NCBI RefSeq assembly: GCF_024753205.1
Contig: NZ_JANUGZ010000001.1
Location: 186,001 to 250,000 of the forward strand
Reading direction: 5' to 3'
DNA length: 64,000 nucleotides
Source of the DNA: Massilia aurea
GTDB lineage: Bacteria; Pseudomonadota; Gammaproteobacteria; Burkholderiales; Burkholderiaceae_D
Below, piece by piece: positions 45,516 through 54,588 of the stretch. Within the stretch, counting starts at the first letter, position 1. Each line of letters opens with the position of its first letter. Below the pieces are notes generated by a model. The model was not told the DNA's origin. It saw nothing but the letters and a program-made list of their open reading frames with translations, and did not search any database. Both the position numbers and the translations under genes were made by a program.

Positions 45516-46976
45516 TCAATGAATGGCGGCCTGAAAGCCCCCGCCCAGCGCGCGCACGAGATGCACGTCCAGCGTGTAGGCACGGGCCGCGAGCTCGGCC
45601 TGGCCACGGCGCTGCGCGACGACCTGGGTTTCGGCAATCAAGACCTGCACGAAGTTGCCCAGGCCCGCGCGGTAGCGCTGCTCGGCCAGCGCATAGGCTT
45701 CTTCGGCCGCGCCAAGCGCCGCGTCCTGCTCGCGCCGGCGCTCGCCCAGCCAGCGCAGCGACGTCAGTTGCGCACCTACGTCACGCAGCGCTTCGAGTAC
45801 GGCGCCGTTGTACTGCGCGACGGCGAGATCGTAGTCGGCGTTGCGCGCCGACAGATTGCTGCGCAGGCGCCCGCCGTCGAGCAGCGGCAAGGTCACGAGC
45901 GGACCGGCGGCAAACGTGCGGCTGCCACCCTGCACCAGCCGGTCGAAGCCCAGGCTGGCCAGGCCACCCGAGACAGTCAGGTTCACGGTTGGATAGAACT
46001 GCGCCTTGGCCACGTCGATGTCGCCGCTGGCGGCTTCAACCTGCCAGCGCAGCGCCACCAGCTCCGGCCGGCGCCCGAGCAGCGCGGCGGGTATATCCGC
46101 CGGTACGCCCGGTGGCCGGGCCGGCGCCAGGCGTGGCCGCGCGATCGTCGCACCGGCATCCTGCCCCTGCCCGCTCAGGGCCGCGAGCTGGCCGCGCGTC
46201 AACGCCAGCGCTTCGTCGAGCGCCGCGATCTCGCCGCGCGCCGACGGCACGCCAATCTCGGCCTGCCGAAGTTCCGCCTTGCTATCCAGTTGCGCCGCCA
46301 CGCGCTGGCGCACCAGGTCGGCGATGCGGGTACGCTGGCGCAGTTCCTGTTCGGCCAGGTCGCGCCGCGTGTACAGGTGGTCGAGCTGCAAATAGGCTTG
46401 CACGACGGCGCCGGCCACGGCCAGGCGCGCCGCCTGTGCTTCGGCCTGGCGTGCATTCACGCGTCCCGCAGCGGCGGCCACGCCAGCCGCGTTCTTGCCC
46501 CAGAAATCCAGTTCGTAGCCGAGGCTGACCCCGAGGTCGTTCGCCCACTGCCAGCTGCCTGCAAGGGGTTTCGGTACGCTGCCGTTGTCGCTGTAGCGCT
46601 GGCGCACCGAATGCGCCGTGGCGCTGGCCTGCGGCGCCAGTGCGGCGGCCGCCAGGCCTTCAAGGGCGGCCGCCTGGCGCACGCGCGCCAGTGCGGCAGC
46701 AATCGTGGGGCTGGCCTCGCGCGCCCCGTCGACCAGTTGGTCGAGCTGCGGGTCGCCGTAGGCGCGCCACCAGTCCTGCACCGGCCAGGAAGCAGGTGCA
46801 GATGCCGGCAGAGCCTGTGCAGAGAGCGTGCGCGTGGAATGCGCCGCCGCATCGACATTCAGGCGGGCCGGCGTGGGCTGCGGCCCCATCGACACGCAGC
46901 CAGTCAGTAACAGGATCGCAGCGCCCAGGGCCAGGCGGCATGCGCCCCGGCCCGGCGTGCGTGTGGGTTGAAGCAT
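45516..46976 (-). CDS. NodT-family outer-membrane efflux lipoprotein
   Basis: 486 residues from the ATG at 46976. A lipoprotein signal ends LLLTGC with the lipidated C27. Two OEP repeats follow, with characteristic helical-barrel segments (WWRAYGDPQLDQLVDGAREA; RRPELVALRWQVEAASGDID; QRYRAGLGNFVQVLIAETQV). It is the TolC-like channel of the downstream adaptor and MFS pump. It is first in the operon; a 37-bp palindrome (47048-47084) lies 72 bases upstream of its start. Confidence 0.92.
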   Translation of the reverse strand: MLQPTRTPGRGACRLALGAAILLLTGCVSMGPQPTPARLNVDAAAHSTRTLSAQALPASAPASWPVQDWWRAYGDPQLDQLVDGAREASPTIAAALARVRQAAALEGLAAAALAPQASATAHSVRQRYSDNGSVPKPLAGSWQWANDLGVSLGYELDFWGKNAAGVAAAAGRVNARQAEAQAARLAVAGAVVQAYLQLDHLYTRRDLAEQELRQRTRIADLVRQRVAAQLDSKAELRQAEIGVPSARGEIAALDEALALTRGQLAALSGQGQDAGATIARPRLAPARPPGVPADIPAALLGRRPELVALRWQVEAASGDIDVAKAQFYPTVNLTVSGGLASLGFDRLVQGGSRTFAAGPLVTLPLLDGGRLRSNLSARNADYDLAVAQYNGAVLEALRDVGAQLTSLRWLGERRREQDAALGAAEEAYALAEQRYRAGLGNFVQVLIAETQVVAQRRGQAELAARAYTLDVHLVRALGGGFQAAIH

Positions 46977-47047
46977 GGTGTGCCTCGGCGTTTTTCGGGA
47001 AGGCCGAGGCTTACGCGGCGCGGCCCGTGCCGGCCATGCCGTCAAAC

Positions 47048-47084
47048 GCATGCAGGTCATGCAGATTCTGCATGACCTGCATGC
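47048..47084. promoter_or_regulatory. 37-bp perfect palindrome upstream of the efflux operon
   Basis: Two 17-bp arms (47048-47064 and 47068-47084) pair perfectly around ATT. Each arm itself contains GCATGCAGG and CATGCAG, so the unit reads as nested half-sites. It lies between the LysR stop and the channel gene start. The lack of a T-run makes a terminator less likely than an operator. Confidence 0.5.
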
Positions 47085-47094
47085 ATTTGATGGC

Positions 47095-48024
47095 TCAGAT
47101 ATCCACGGAGACGGGGTCGGACGCGGTCAGCGTGGAACGCACGAACGCGCGCAGCCAGACATTGGCGGGATCGCGATGGCTGCGCTCGTGCCAGTACAGC
47201 GCCAGATGCACGGGCGGCAGGTCGATCGGCAGGCGCGCCAGCACGAGACCCAGGTCGCGCGCCAACGGCCGGGCCAGGCGCAGCGGAATGGTGGCAATGG
47301 CGTCGGTATGCAGCGCGATGTGGGCCGCCGACGTGTAGCTGGGCACGTGACACAGGATGCGCGACGGCGCGAGCAGCGTCTCCAGCTTGCGCGTGACGGC
47401 CCCGTTGTGCTGGCTCGTCTGCTCCATCTCGATCAGCACGTGCCGGTGCGTCAGGTAGGCATCGCGATCGAGCTGGCCGGCGCACGGATGCCCGGCCCGC
47501 ATCACGCACGCGTACTCGTCGGTCCAGAGCTTGCGCCGGCGAATATTGTTGACCAGTTGCGGGAAGCGGCCGATGGCCAGGTCGATGTGACCGCGCTCGA
47601 GCTGCGCCTCGATCGCGCCGGGGTCGATGTGCACGCTGCGCAGTTGCAACCCGCTGGCGCCATCTTCCAGGCGCGCCAGCCCGGCCAGCAACTGCGGCAG
47701 GATGTTCACGACGGCGCCGTCGACCATGTACAGGCCGAACGAGCGCTGCGCCGTGAGCGGATCGAAGACAGCGGGACCGCTGTCGAGTTCACGCGCCGCG
47801 TCGAGCACGGCCGCGATTGGACCCGCCAGCGCCAGCGCGCGGGTGGTCGCGACCATGCGCTGGCCGGTACGCACGAACAGCGGGTCGTCGAAGTGGGACC
47901 GCAAGCGGGCCAGCGCGCGGCTGACCGTGGGCTGGCTCATGCCGAGCAGTTCGGCGGTGCGGGTAAGGCTGCCCTCGCGCAGCAGGCTGTCGAGGATCAG
48001 TAACTGGGACAGGTCGGGAATCAC
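47095..48024 (-). CDS. LysR-family regulator upstream of the efflux operon
   Basis: 309 residues. The helix-turn-helix is LLREGSLTRTAELLGMSQPT followed by VSRALARLRSHFDDPLFVRT, the NodD/LeuO/NahR-like opening with the DPLFVR signature. The effector domain spans about 90-300. It is on the same strand as, and just upstream of, the three efflux genes, with a long palindrome in the gap. It is the obvious candidate regulator of the pump, responding to a phenolic or other small ligand (inference). Confidence 0.92.
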   Translation of the reverse strand: MIPDLSQLLILDSLLREGSLTRTAELLGMSQPTVSRALARLRSHFDDPLFVRTGQRMVATTRALALAGPIAAVLDAARELDSGPAVFDPLTAQRSFGLYMVDGAVVNILPQLLAGLARLEDGASGLQLRSVHIDPGAIEAQLERGHIDLAIGRFPQLVNNIRRRKLWTDEYACVMRAGHPCAGQLDRDAYLTHRHVLIEMEQTSQHNGAVTRKLETLLAPSRILCHVPSYTSAAHIALHTDAIATIPLRLARPLARDLGLVLARLPIDLPPVHLALYWHERSHRDPANVWLRAFVRSTLTASDPVSVDI

Positions 48025-48074
48025 GGCCGCATCATAGCACCGGGCCTGCGCGGCGTGATCCCCCCTGCGCTGGC

Positions 48075-49034
48075 TTACGCGCCCAGCACCTTGCGCAGTG
48101 TGCGCGACAGGTCTTCGGCCGAAAACTTGGCAACGTAGGCGTCGGCGCGCACGTTCTTGACGTGTTCCTCGTTGGTGGTGCCCGACAGCGACGAATGGAT
48201 CACCACCGGCAGGTTGCCGAAGCGCTGGCTCGACTTAATGTTGCGGGTCAGCGTGAAGCCATCCATCTCCGGCATCTCGAGGTCGGTCAGCACCATCGCG
48301 ACGCGGTCGTAGACCGTGCGGCCTTCGGCTTCGGCAGCGGTAGCAATCGCACCCAACTGGTCCCAGGCTTCCTTGCCGCTCTTGGTCATGATGAATGGCA
48401 GACCCATCGCGTCCAGACCCTGTTCGATCAGTGCGCGGGCGACGACCGAATCGTCGGCTGCCAGGATAATGGTGCCCGGCTTGATCGAGATCTTGTTGCC
48501 CACGGCCTGCGACAGGTCCTGGCGGTCCTGCTCAGGGTTCAGCCGGCGCAGGATGGTTTCCACGTCAAGCACCTGGGCCAGGCGCGCTGGCTGGCCCTCG
48601 GCTTCCGGCAGGCGGGCGATACTGGTGACCATGCCGGTGCCGGCAGTGTTCTCGGCCGTCATGACCTGGCTCCAGTCGAGGCGCACGATTTCTTCGACGC
48701 TCTCGACGGCAAACGCCTGCGTGGTGCGCGCAAATTCGGTCACCAGCATGATGTTCAGGCCCGTCTTGGGCGTGACACCGGTGATGCCCGGCAGGTCGAG
48801 CACCTGGATGATGTGACCACGCAGATTGACCACGCCCAGCACGTGCTGCGGGGCCCCGGCGACGGCGGTGATTTCGGGCATGGCCACGATCTCGCGTATC
48901 TTGAAGACGTTGATCCCGAACAGTTCGTTGTGATTGCCGTCTGCGTCGCCACCGAGGCGAAACAGCAGCAGTTCGAATTTGTTCGTCCCCGTCAGATTGC
49001 TGCGCTCATCGACTTCTTGTTGTACCGATTTCAT
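48075..49034 (-). CDS. cheV: Chemotaxis protein CheV (CheW-receiver fusion)
   Basis: 319 residues from the ATG at 49034 (AGGA six bases upstream). A CheW-like scaffold domain (about 18-165; LLLFRLGG, INVFKIREIVAMPEITAV, GVVNLRGHIIQVLDLP) is followed by a receiver (about 190-315), with the phospho-acceptor Asp in MVLTDLEMPEMDG and Lys in AYVAKFS. CheV couples receptors to CheA and is tuned by phosphorylation. No other chemotaxis gene is adjacent. Confidence 0.93.
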   Translation of the reverse strand: MKSVQQEVDERSNLTGTNKFELLLFRLGGDADGNHNELFGINVFKIREIVAMPEITAVAGAPQHVLGVVNLRGHIIQVLDLPGITGVTPKTGLNIMLVTEFARTTQAFAVESVEEIVRLDWSQVMTAENTAGTGMVTSIARLPEAEGQPARLAQVLDVETILRRLNPEQDRQDLSQAVGNKISIKPGTIILAADDSVVARALIEQGLDAMGLPFIMTKSGKEAWDQLGAIATAAEAEGRTVYDRVAMVLTDLEMPEMDGFTLTRNIKSSQRFGNLPVVIHSSLSGTTNEEHVKNVRADAYVAKFSAEDLSRTLRKVLGA

Positions 49035-49366
49035 GGCTGATCCTGTCAAAAATAATGCTGTCCGGAAATCATTGTAGACGGGCTGCAGGTCCTTGGGTCA
49101 TTACAGACCGAAAGCGCCGCAGATTTAGCGTCGGCCGGTGCAAAAAAACCACGGATTGTCACACTTTCATGAAAAGACGCCAGCAGCGTACACCCGCAGG
49201 CAGGGGTCAATCGCGCCATCAAAGCATACCGCTTTTCTCCCCGGTCAAGGGTGATGAGAGCGATGCCGCGGGTAGTTCGACACTGCTGCTTTTACTTAAT
49301 GCTCCGCGCTTTGAAACAATCCGGAGCCACGTTACACTTCATTAATAAGTTTCCACAAGGATACCC
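49035..49366. other. Divergent intergenic region between cheV and the broken monooxygenase
   Basis: 332 bases without a gene. It holds a -10-like TACAAT for cheV (minus strand, 49071-49076) with no good -35. For the rightward gene there is a promoter with TTGAAA (49311-49316) and TACACT (49333-49338), spacer 16. An A-run (49143-49149) precedes no recognisable hairpin. Confidence 0.45.
49311..49338 (+). promoter_or_regulatory. Sigma-70-like promoter of the monooxygenase remnant
   Basis: -35 TTGAAA (5 of 6) and -10 TACACT (4 of 6), 16-bp spacer, 28 bases before the ATG at 49367, with AAGGA as ribosome binding site. Confidence 0.45.
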
Positions 49367-50086
49367 ATGCGTCCGTTACCCGCCACGCACCTGCATATCG
49401 GCGTCATCGGCGCCGGTACTGCCGGCCTGGCCATGGCAATTGCCTTCGCCCGGGCCGGACACACGGTCGACGTGTTTGAAAAACACTCGGCGCCGGCAAC
49501 GCTTGGCGCCGGTGTCCTGATTCAGCCGCAGGGCGTGGCGGCGCTCTATGAACTGGGCGTGGGCGCAGCGTTCAACGCCATCAGCCTGCCGATCGACCGC
49601 CTCGTCGGCCAGTGCGAGCGTGGCTGGACCCTGGTCGACATTCCCTATACCGGCTTGCAGGCGCGCGCCGTCAGCCGATCGGCGCTGGGCGGCGTGCTGG
49701 AACGGGAATCCCACGCGCTGGGCGTGCGCCTGCACTTCGGCTGCGCCGTGGGCGCCATCGGCGTCGAAAACGGCGCTGGTACAGTCGATGCAGGTGGCGT
49801 GTTGCACCGCTTCGACCTTGTCGTGATCGCAAACGGCGCCTCGTCGATGCTGCCGGCGGCCACCGGCCTGGCGGTGGCTTCGCACCAGCACACGTGGGGC
49901 GCGCTGTGGGCCCTGATCGATCTGGACGACTAGCCCGATGCGCACCTGCTGGCGCAGCGCTACGGCGGCACCGAGCGCATGTACGGGATCATGCCGACCG
50001 AGCGTGTGAACGGCGCGCTGCGCGTGTCGTACCGCAGCATTGCCGCGCCGCGCCGCTGCCTGCGCCAGGCCTGGGCCGCAGCCTAG
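49367..50086 (+). pseudogene. Broken FAD-dependent monooxygenase
   Basis: The first 188 residues are a sound PHBH/UbiH-type FAD monooxygenase start: LHIGVIGAGTAGLAMAIAFA (GxGxxG), EKHSAPATLGAGVLIQPQG and DLVVIANGASSMLP. A TAG at 49931-49933 stops it. The same frame then continues for 50 family-like codons (YGGTERMYGIMPTERVNGAL) to a second TAG at 50084-50086, which abuts the convergent polB stop. The family is normally 370-400 residues, so the gene has both a nonsense codon and a lost C-terminal half. Promoter and ribosome binding site are intact. It is probably a recent pseudogene; sequencing error could explain only the first stop. Confidence 0.8.
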
Positions 50087-52494
50087 AACAACGCGCCCTG
50101 CCCGCTGGTGATGTGGCGGGTAAGATTGGCAAAACTGTCGCCCAAAAACGGCAGGATCGCGTCGGCGATGGGTTCGAGCTGGCGCGTCAGGTAATGCTCG
50201 TAATCGATCGGCGAACGGCGCAGCTCCAGCGGCTCGGGCCCATCGTGCGTCATTACGTAGCGGATCCAGCCGCCCTTGCGGTATAGCGCATGGCGGCCGT
50301 TGCGCAGGTGGTGTTCGTCGGCCATGCGCGCGGCGCGTACGTGCGGCGGCACGTTGCGTTCGTAGTCGTCCAGCGCCCGCCGCAGGCGCTTGCGGTACAC
50401 CAGATCGTCATCGCACTCGCCATGCAGCATCCGCGCCACCAGCTCGCGCACGAAGTCCTCGTACGGCTCGCCCTTGAAGATCCGTTCGTACAGGCCTTGC
50501 TGGAACTGCTGCGCCAGGGGCGTCCAGTCGCTGCGTACCGTCTCCAGGCCCTTGTAGACCATCTCGTCACCACCTTCAGGCGTGGTGGCCAGGCCAGCGT
50601 AGCGCTTCTTGCTGCCTTCGTCCGAACCGCGCACGGTGGGCATCAGGAAGCGCCGGAAGTGCACGTCGTATTCCAGTTCGAGCGCGCTGTCGATGCCCAG
50701 TTCATCTGCCAGATGCGTTTTCCACCAGCCGTTCACATGATTGACCAATATGTTCCCGATGCGGCGCGCATCGTCTTCGGTATGCGCTCTGCCCAGCCAG
50801 ACGAAGGTCGAATCGGTGTCGCCGTAGATGACCTGGTAGCCATGCTCTTCGATCAGCGCGCGCGTACGGTGCATGATGTCGTGGCCGCGCATCGTGATCG
50901 ACGAGGCCAGGCGCGGGTCGAAAAAGCGGCAGCCCGTCGTACCGAGCACGCCGTAGAAGGCATTCATGATGATCTTGAGGGCCTGCGACAGCGGCGCATT
51001 CTGGGCCTTCTTGGCCGCTTCCCTGCCCGCCCACACCTGCGTGACGATGTTCGGCAGGCAGTGCCGGGTGCGCGAAAAGCGCCCGCCCCGGTAGCCGGGC
51101 ACCGTGGTTTCTTCAGGCTCGCGCAGGCCCTCGATCAGGCCCAGCGGGTCGATCAGGAAGGTGCGGATGATCGACGGATACAGGCTTTTGTAGTCCAGCA
51201 CCAGCACCGAGTCGTACAGGCCCGAGCGTGAATCCATCACGAAGCCGCCCGGGCTGTCGGCGCCCTCGACGTCGCCGATATTCGGCGCCACCCGGCCCTG
51301 GCGGTGCAGCAGCGGCATGTACAGGTGCTCGAACGCGGCCACCGAGCCGCCGCTGCGATCGGCCGCCAGCCCCGTCACGCTGGCCCGCTCGAGCAGGAAG
51401 TCCAGCAATCGGGTCTTGTCGAAGATGCGGGTAACCAGCTCGCAATCCATGACATTGTAATAGGCCAGCGCCGGCTTGTCCTCGTTGAACATGCGGTCGA
51501 TTTCGGCCATGCGGTCATGGGGATTGTCGATCGCCTTGCCAACGCCCAGCAGCGTGCGCGAGACGTTTTCGAGACTGAACGATGGAAAGGTCCAGGTGGC
51601 CGAATGCAGCGCGTCGATACCGTCGATGACGAGGCGCCCGGCGATGCAGATGAAGTAGTGTTCCTGGCCGCCACCTTTACCGCCGCCTTTGCCACCAGCT
51701 TCGCGCCATTCGATCGCGCTGCCGTCGCGGCCCAGCAGCAGCGGGCGCTTCATGCCCTCGGCATGCCGCTGCAGCACGCGCATGTCGAACTGGATCACGT
51801 TCCAACCGATGATCGCGTCGGGGTCGTGCTGCACGAACCACGCTTCCATGCGGTCGAGCAGCTCGCGCCGCGTGGCGCAATACTCGAGATCGTAATCGCG
51901 CGGGCCATCGACACCATTGGGTGGTCCCAGCATGTACACCTGGCGCTGCCCGCACCCTTCGAGCGCGATCGAGCGCAGCTCTCCCTGGAACGTCGTCTCG
52001 ATATCGAGCGACACGGTGCGGATGGTCGGCCGGTAGCCAGGCGCGGGCTTCATCACGCCTTCGACCAGCAGGTGCGGATTGCCCTCGACGGGTTGACCCG
52101 CAAACACGACGGGCGCGGTAATGAAACGCTCCATCAGGTAGCGCTCGGGCGGACGCACGTCGGCCTCGAACACGTCCAGGCCATGCTGGCGCAGGCGCCG
52201 TTCGATCTGCATCAGCTGGCGGTATTTGCGGCAGTACAGGCCGGCGACGGGCCGGTGTTGAAAGTCGAGCAGGTCGAGCGGGCGCAATTCCCAGCCCCGT
52301 TCATCCTGCAGTAGTTGTTCGACCGTGCCGCGCTGCGCTTCGGGAATGAAGGCGACCGGGGTCTGCACCGGGATGCGCACGCAGCGCGGGCCGGCATCGG
52401 TGGCGAGCCAGAACTCGACTTCGCAGCCGGCGGGGGTGTCGCGCCAGTGGCGCGTCAGCAGAAAGCCGGTGCTGTCCGACGCCGCATCGTCCAT
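50083..52494 (-). CDS. polB: DNA polymerase II (family B)
   Basis: An 803-residue B-family polymerase with proofreading exonuclease, used in translesion and repair synthesis. Exonuclease motifs are DIETTFQGELRSI (Exo I), GWNVIQFDMRVLQ (Exo II) and a YYNVMDCELV region (Exo III). Polymerase motifs are DYKSLYPSIIRTF (A), KIIMNAFYGVLG (B) and YGDTDSTFVWLG (C). The ATG at 52494 follows the DUF455 stop by one base; a longer frame lacks family residues. Length and motif order match E. coli PolB. No LexA box is upstream; it is probably transcribed with the DUF455 gene. Confidence 0.95.
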   Translation of the reverse strand: MDDAASDSTGFLLTRHWRDTPAGCEVEFWLATDAGPRCVRIPVQTPVAFIPEAQRGTVEQLLQDERGWELRPLDLLDFQHRPVAGLYCRKYRQLMQIERRLRQHGLDVFEADVRPPERYLMERFITAPVVFAGQPVEGNPHLLVEGVMKPAPGYRPTIRTVSLDIETTFQGELRSIALEGCGQRQVYMLGPPNGVDGPRDYDLEYCATRRELLDRMEAWFVQHDPDAIIGWNVIQFDMRVLQRHAEGMKRPLLLGRDGSAIEWREAGGKGGGKGGGQEHYFICIAGRLVIDGIDALHSATWTFPSFSLENVSRTLLGVGKAIDNPHDRMAEIDRMFNEDKPALAYYNVMDCELVTRIFDKTRLLDFLLERASVTGLAADRSGGSVAAFEHLYMPLLHRQGRVAPNIGDVEGADSPGGFVMDSRSGLYDSVLVLDYKSLYPSIIRTFLIDPLGLIEGLREPEETTVPGYRGGRFSRTRHCLPNIVTQVWAGREAAKKAQNAPLSQALKIIMNAFYGVLGTTGCRFFDPRLASSITMRGHDIMHRTRALIEEHGYQVIYGDTDSTFVWLGRAHTEDDARRIGNILVNHVNGWWKTHLADELGIDSALELEYDVHFRRFLMPTVRGSDEGSKKRYAGLATTPEGGDEMVYKGLETVRSDWTPLAQQFQQGLYERIFKGEPYEDFVRELVARMLHGECDDDLVYRKRLRRALDDYERNVPPHVRAARMADEHHLRNGRHALYRKGGWIRYVMTHDGPEPLELRRSPIDYEHYLTRQLEPIADAILPFLGDSFANLTRHITSGQGALF

Positions 52495-52495
52495 G

Positions 52496-53284
52496 TCAGC
52501 GATAGCGTTCCAGCTCGGCCTCGGAAAAGCCGGCCGCGCGGCGCCCTTCGATATTGAATGGCCCCTTGAGCACGGGCGCCTTGTAGCGCACGGTGAGTTC
52601 GTCGTAGGTGGCGATCGGCTCGAGGCCGCGCGCCAGGCATAGCTCAAGGTACCAGCGGTTGCCGATTTCAACGTGCCCCACTTCGTCGACCAGCAGGCGG
52701 TCGAGGATCAGCGCCGCAGCCAGGTCGCCCGCCTGCGCGATCTTCTTGCGCAGCGGCGGGATCGCGTCCAGACCCCGCGCTTCGAGCGTGCGCGGCACCA
52801 GCGCCATGCGCGCCAGCACGTCGTCACTGGTCTTGGCGACCATCTCCCACAGGCTGTCGTGGCCCGGGAAGTCGCCGTACGCATACCCGAGCGTGCCCAG
52901 ATGGTCACTGAGCATCGTGAAGTGCAGCGCCTCTTCATCGGCCACCAGCAACCAGTCGAGATAGTATTGCTCGGGCATCCCGTCGAAGCGCCACAGGGCA
53001 TCGAGCGCCAGATTGACGGCATTGAACTCGATGTGCGCCAGCGCGTGGACCAGCATCGCGCGCCCTTCCGGCGTGCCCATCGAGCGGCGACCAACCTGCA
53101 GCGGCGGCACCAGTTCCGGCCGCGCCGGACGGCCAGGGATGCCGGCCGGCGCCGTCATGACGGTCTGGGTGTCGATGGCGACCTGACCGGCCTTGCACGC
53201 AGCAGACAGCGCGGCGACCGCCCTGGCTTTGGCGGCGGGGTCGGCGTCGAGCAGTGCGTGCAGCGCGGTGGCGCGGAGTTCCAT
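52496..53284 (-). CDS. DUF455 ferritin-like protein
   Basis: 262 residues from the ATG at 53284. DUF455 members are predicted four-helix di-iron proteins, related to the MiaE-like tRNA hydroxylase and ferritin-like fold. Ligand-like residues are in HALAHIEFNAVNLALDALW (Glu, His), ADEEALHFTMLSDHL and VDEVGHVEIGNRWY. It is followed one base after its stop by polB, so the two are cotranslated. The biochemical role is unknown. Confidence 0.88.
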   Translation of the reverse strand: MELRATALHALLDADPAAKARAVAALSAACKAGQVAIDTQTVMTAPAGIPGRPARPELVPPLQVGRRSMGTPEGRAMLVHALAHIEFNAVNLALDALWRFDGMPEQYYLDWLLVADEEALHFTMLSDHLGTLGYAYGDFPGHDSLWEMVAKTSDDVLARMALVPRTLEARGLDAIPPLRKKIAQAGDLAAALILDRLLVDEVGHVEIGNRWYLELCLARGLEPIATYDELTVRYKAPVLKGPFNIEGRRAAGFSEAELERYR

Positions 53285-53408
53285 GGTGTGGCCTAGCAAA
53301 TCGAGAGCCGCATTTTACTCAATCTACTGTCGTTGATGGTTCCCAATTCATCCGCAACCATGGCTTGGGATACTCGACATCGAGAAATTGCCGGGACATC
53401 TACAACAT

Positions 53409-53783
53409 ATGCGCTTCTGTCTCTACATTGTTCTGATCGCAGCCTTGCTCGCTGGCTGTCGCGATTCTGTCGAAGACCAGGCAAAGAAGCTCGGTGACCG
53501 TGAGTTTACAACGGTTGTCTGGGCCAAGGCCTCAGACTTGCAGCGGGGAGAGATGACGGCATCGCTGCTAAAGAAACATGATTTAAAGCGGTCGAACGGC
53601 AGTGACATCGTAGCGCTGCTTGGCCGCCCTACCGGCTACTACGACTATGACACCAACCCTGCATACGTCGTCGGGCCAACAACCGTCGAGAGCGTTTATA
53701 CAAAAGGCTATTTGCTGGTGTTTGAAACCGACAAGGAAAACGGCAAGGTAGAGCGCATATTCTTCGTGCCAGACGTCGAGTGA
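53409..53783 (+). CDS. Small outer-envelope lipoprotein
   Basis: 124 residues with a short lipoprotein signal, MRFCLYIVLIAALLAGC, and lipidation at C17. The mature part, with LKRSNGSDIVALLGRPTGYY, has the feel of a BamE/SmpA-like small domain, but I cannot assign it. The GC content is visibly lower than that of the neighbours, suggesting a different origin. It is convergent with the LytTR regulator. Confidence 0.7.
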   Translation: MRFCLYIVLIAALLAGCRDSVEDQAKKLGDREFTTVVWAKASDLQRGEMTASLLKKHDLKRSNGSDIVALLGRPTGYYDYDTNPAYVVGPTTVESVYTKGYLLVFETDKENGKVERIFFVPDVE

Positions 53784-53802
53784 TGTCGCAGCGCCAATCC
53801 CG

Positions 53803-54588
53803 CTACATTTGCCTGAACAAATGCGCATACACGGGACTGACACGCGGCTTTTCCGGCCGGCCGCGCAAGGTCAGCATCACCTTGCCCAGATCATCCCGCA
53901 CCGCGCTGGTCACGCATCCCATATTGACCACCGTGCTGCGGCTCACCTGACGAAACTGCGCGCTGTCGAGCTGCGGCAGCAGTTCCTTCAGCGGCACCCG
54001 GATCAGCGCTTCCGCGTCCGCCGTGACCACATTGACATACTTGTCGATCGCCTGGAAGTAGACGACGTCTGGCACCGGAATCATGCGCACCGCGTTGCCG
54101 ACCGCCGCCCGGATGGTCGTCAAGCGCTCGCTTGGTGCGGCGCGTGGCGCCAGCGCCTGCAACTGCCCGAGCAGCTGGCCCAGTGCATCCGGCGCCAGCG
54201 CCGTGCGCGCCTCCAGCGCCCCACGCAGCCGTTCCACGGTCTTGCCCAGCCGCGCGCTGCTGACCGGCTTGAGCACGTAGTCGAACGCCGCGTGCTCGAA
54301 TGCCTGCACCGCGTAGTCATCAAACGCGGTGACGAACACGATGTGCGGAAACGGCGCCGGGCCCTCCCAGCGCTCGGCCAGTTCTTCGGCCACTTCGAGA
54401 CCGCTCTGGCCCGGCATGCGGATGTCCAGGAACAGCACGTCCGGTCGCAGCGCCAGGGCCTGCTCCACAGCGACCACGCCGTTGGGTGCGGTCGCGACGA
54501 TGTCGAGGCCGGGCCACAGGCCTTGCAGTGTCCTGGCCAGCGTGGCGGCCAGGATCGGTTCATCTTCGGCAATTAGTGCACGGGTCAT
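53803..54588 (-). CDS. LytTR-family response regulator
   Basis: 261 residues: a receiver (about 3-125; D55 in VLFLDIRMPGQSG; Lys in YVLKPVS) and a LytTR DNA-binding domain (about 155-260; VYFQAIDKYVNVVTADAEAL, FRQVSRSTVVNM). Its ATG overlaps the kinase stop by 4 bp; the pair is a LytSR/YehUT-like two-component system. Targets are unknown. Confidence 0.93.
   Translation of the reverse strand: MTRALIAEDEPILAATLARTLQGLWPGLDIVATAPNGVVAVEQALALRPDVLFLDIRMPGQSGLEVAEELAERWEGPAPFPHIVFVTAFDDYAVQAFEHAAFDYVLKPVSSARLGKTVERLRGALEARTALAPDALGQLLGQLQALAPRAAPSERLTTIRAAVGNAVRMIPVPDVVYFQAIDKYVNVVTADAEALIRVPLKELLPQLDSAQFRQVSRSTVVNMGCVTSAVRDDLGKVMLTLRGRPEKPRVSPVYAHLFRQM

Noticed and set aside
45141..46910. A 589-codon open frame antisense to the efflux adaptor and channel genes
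   Set aside because: It spans two good genes and their gap, with no ribosome site or family likeness.
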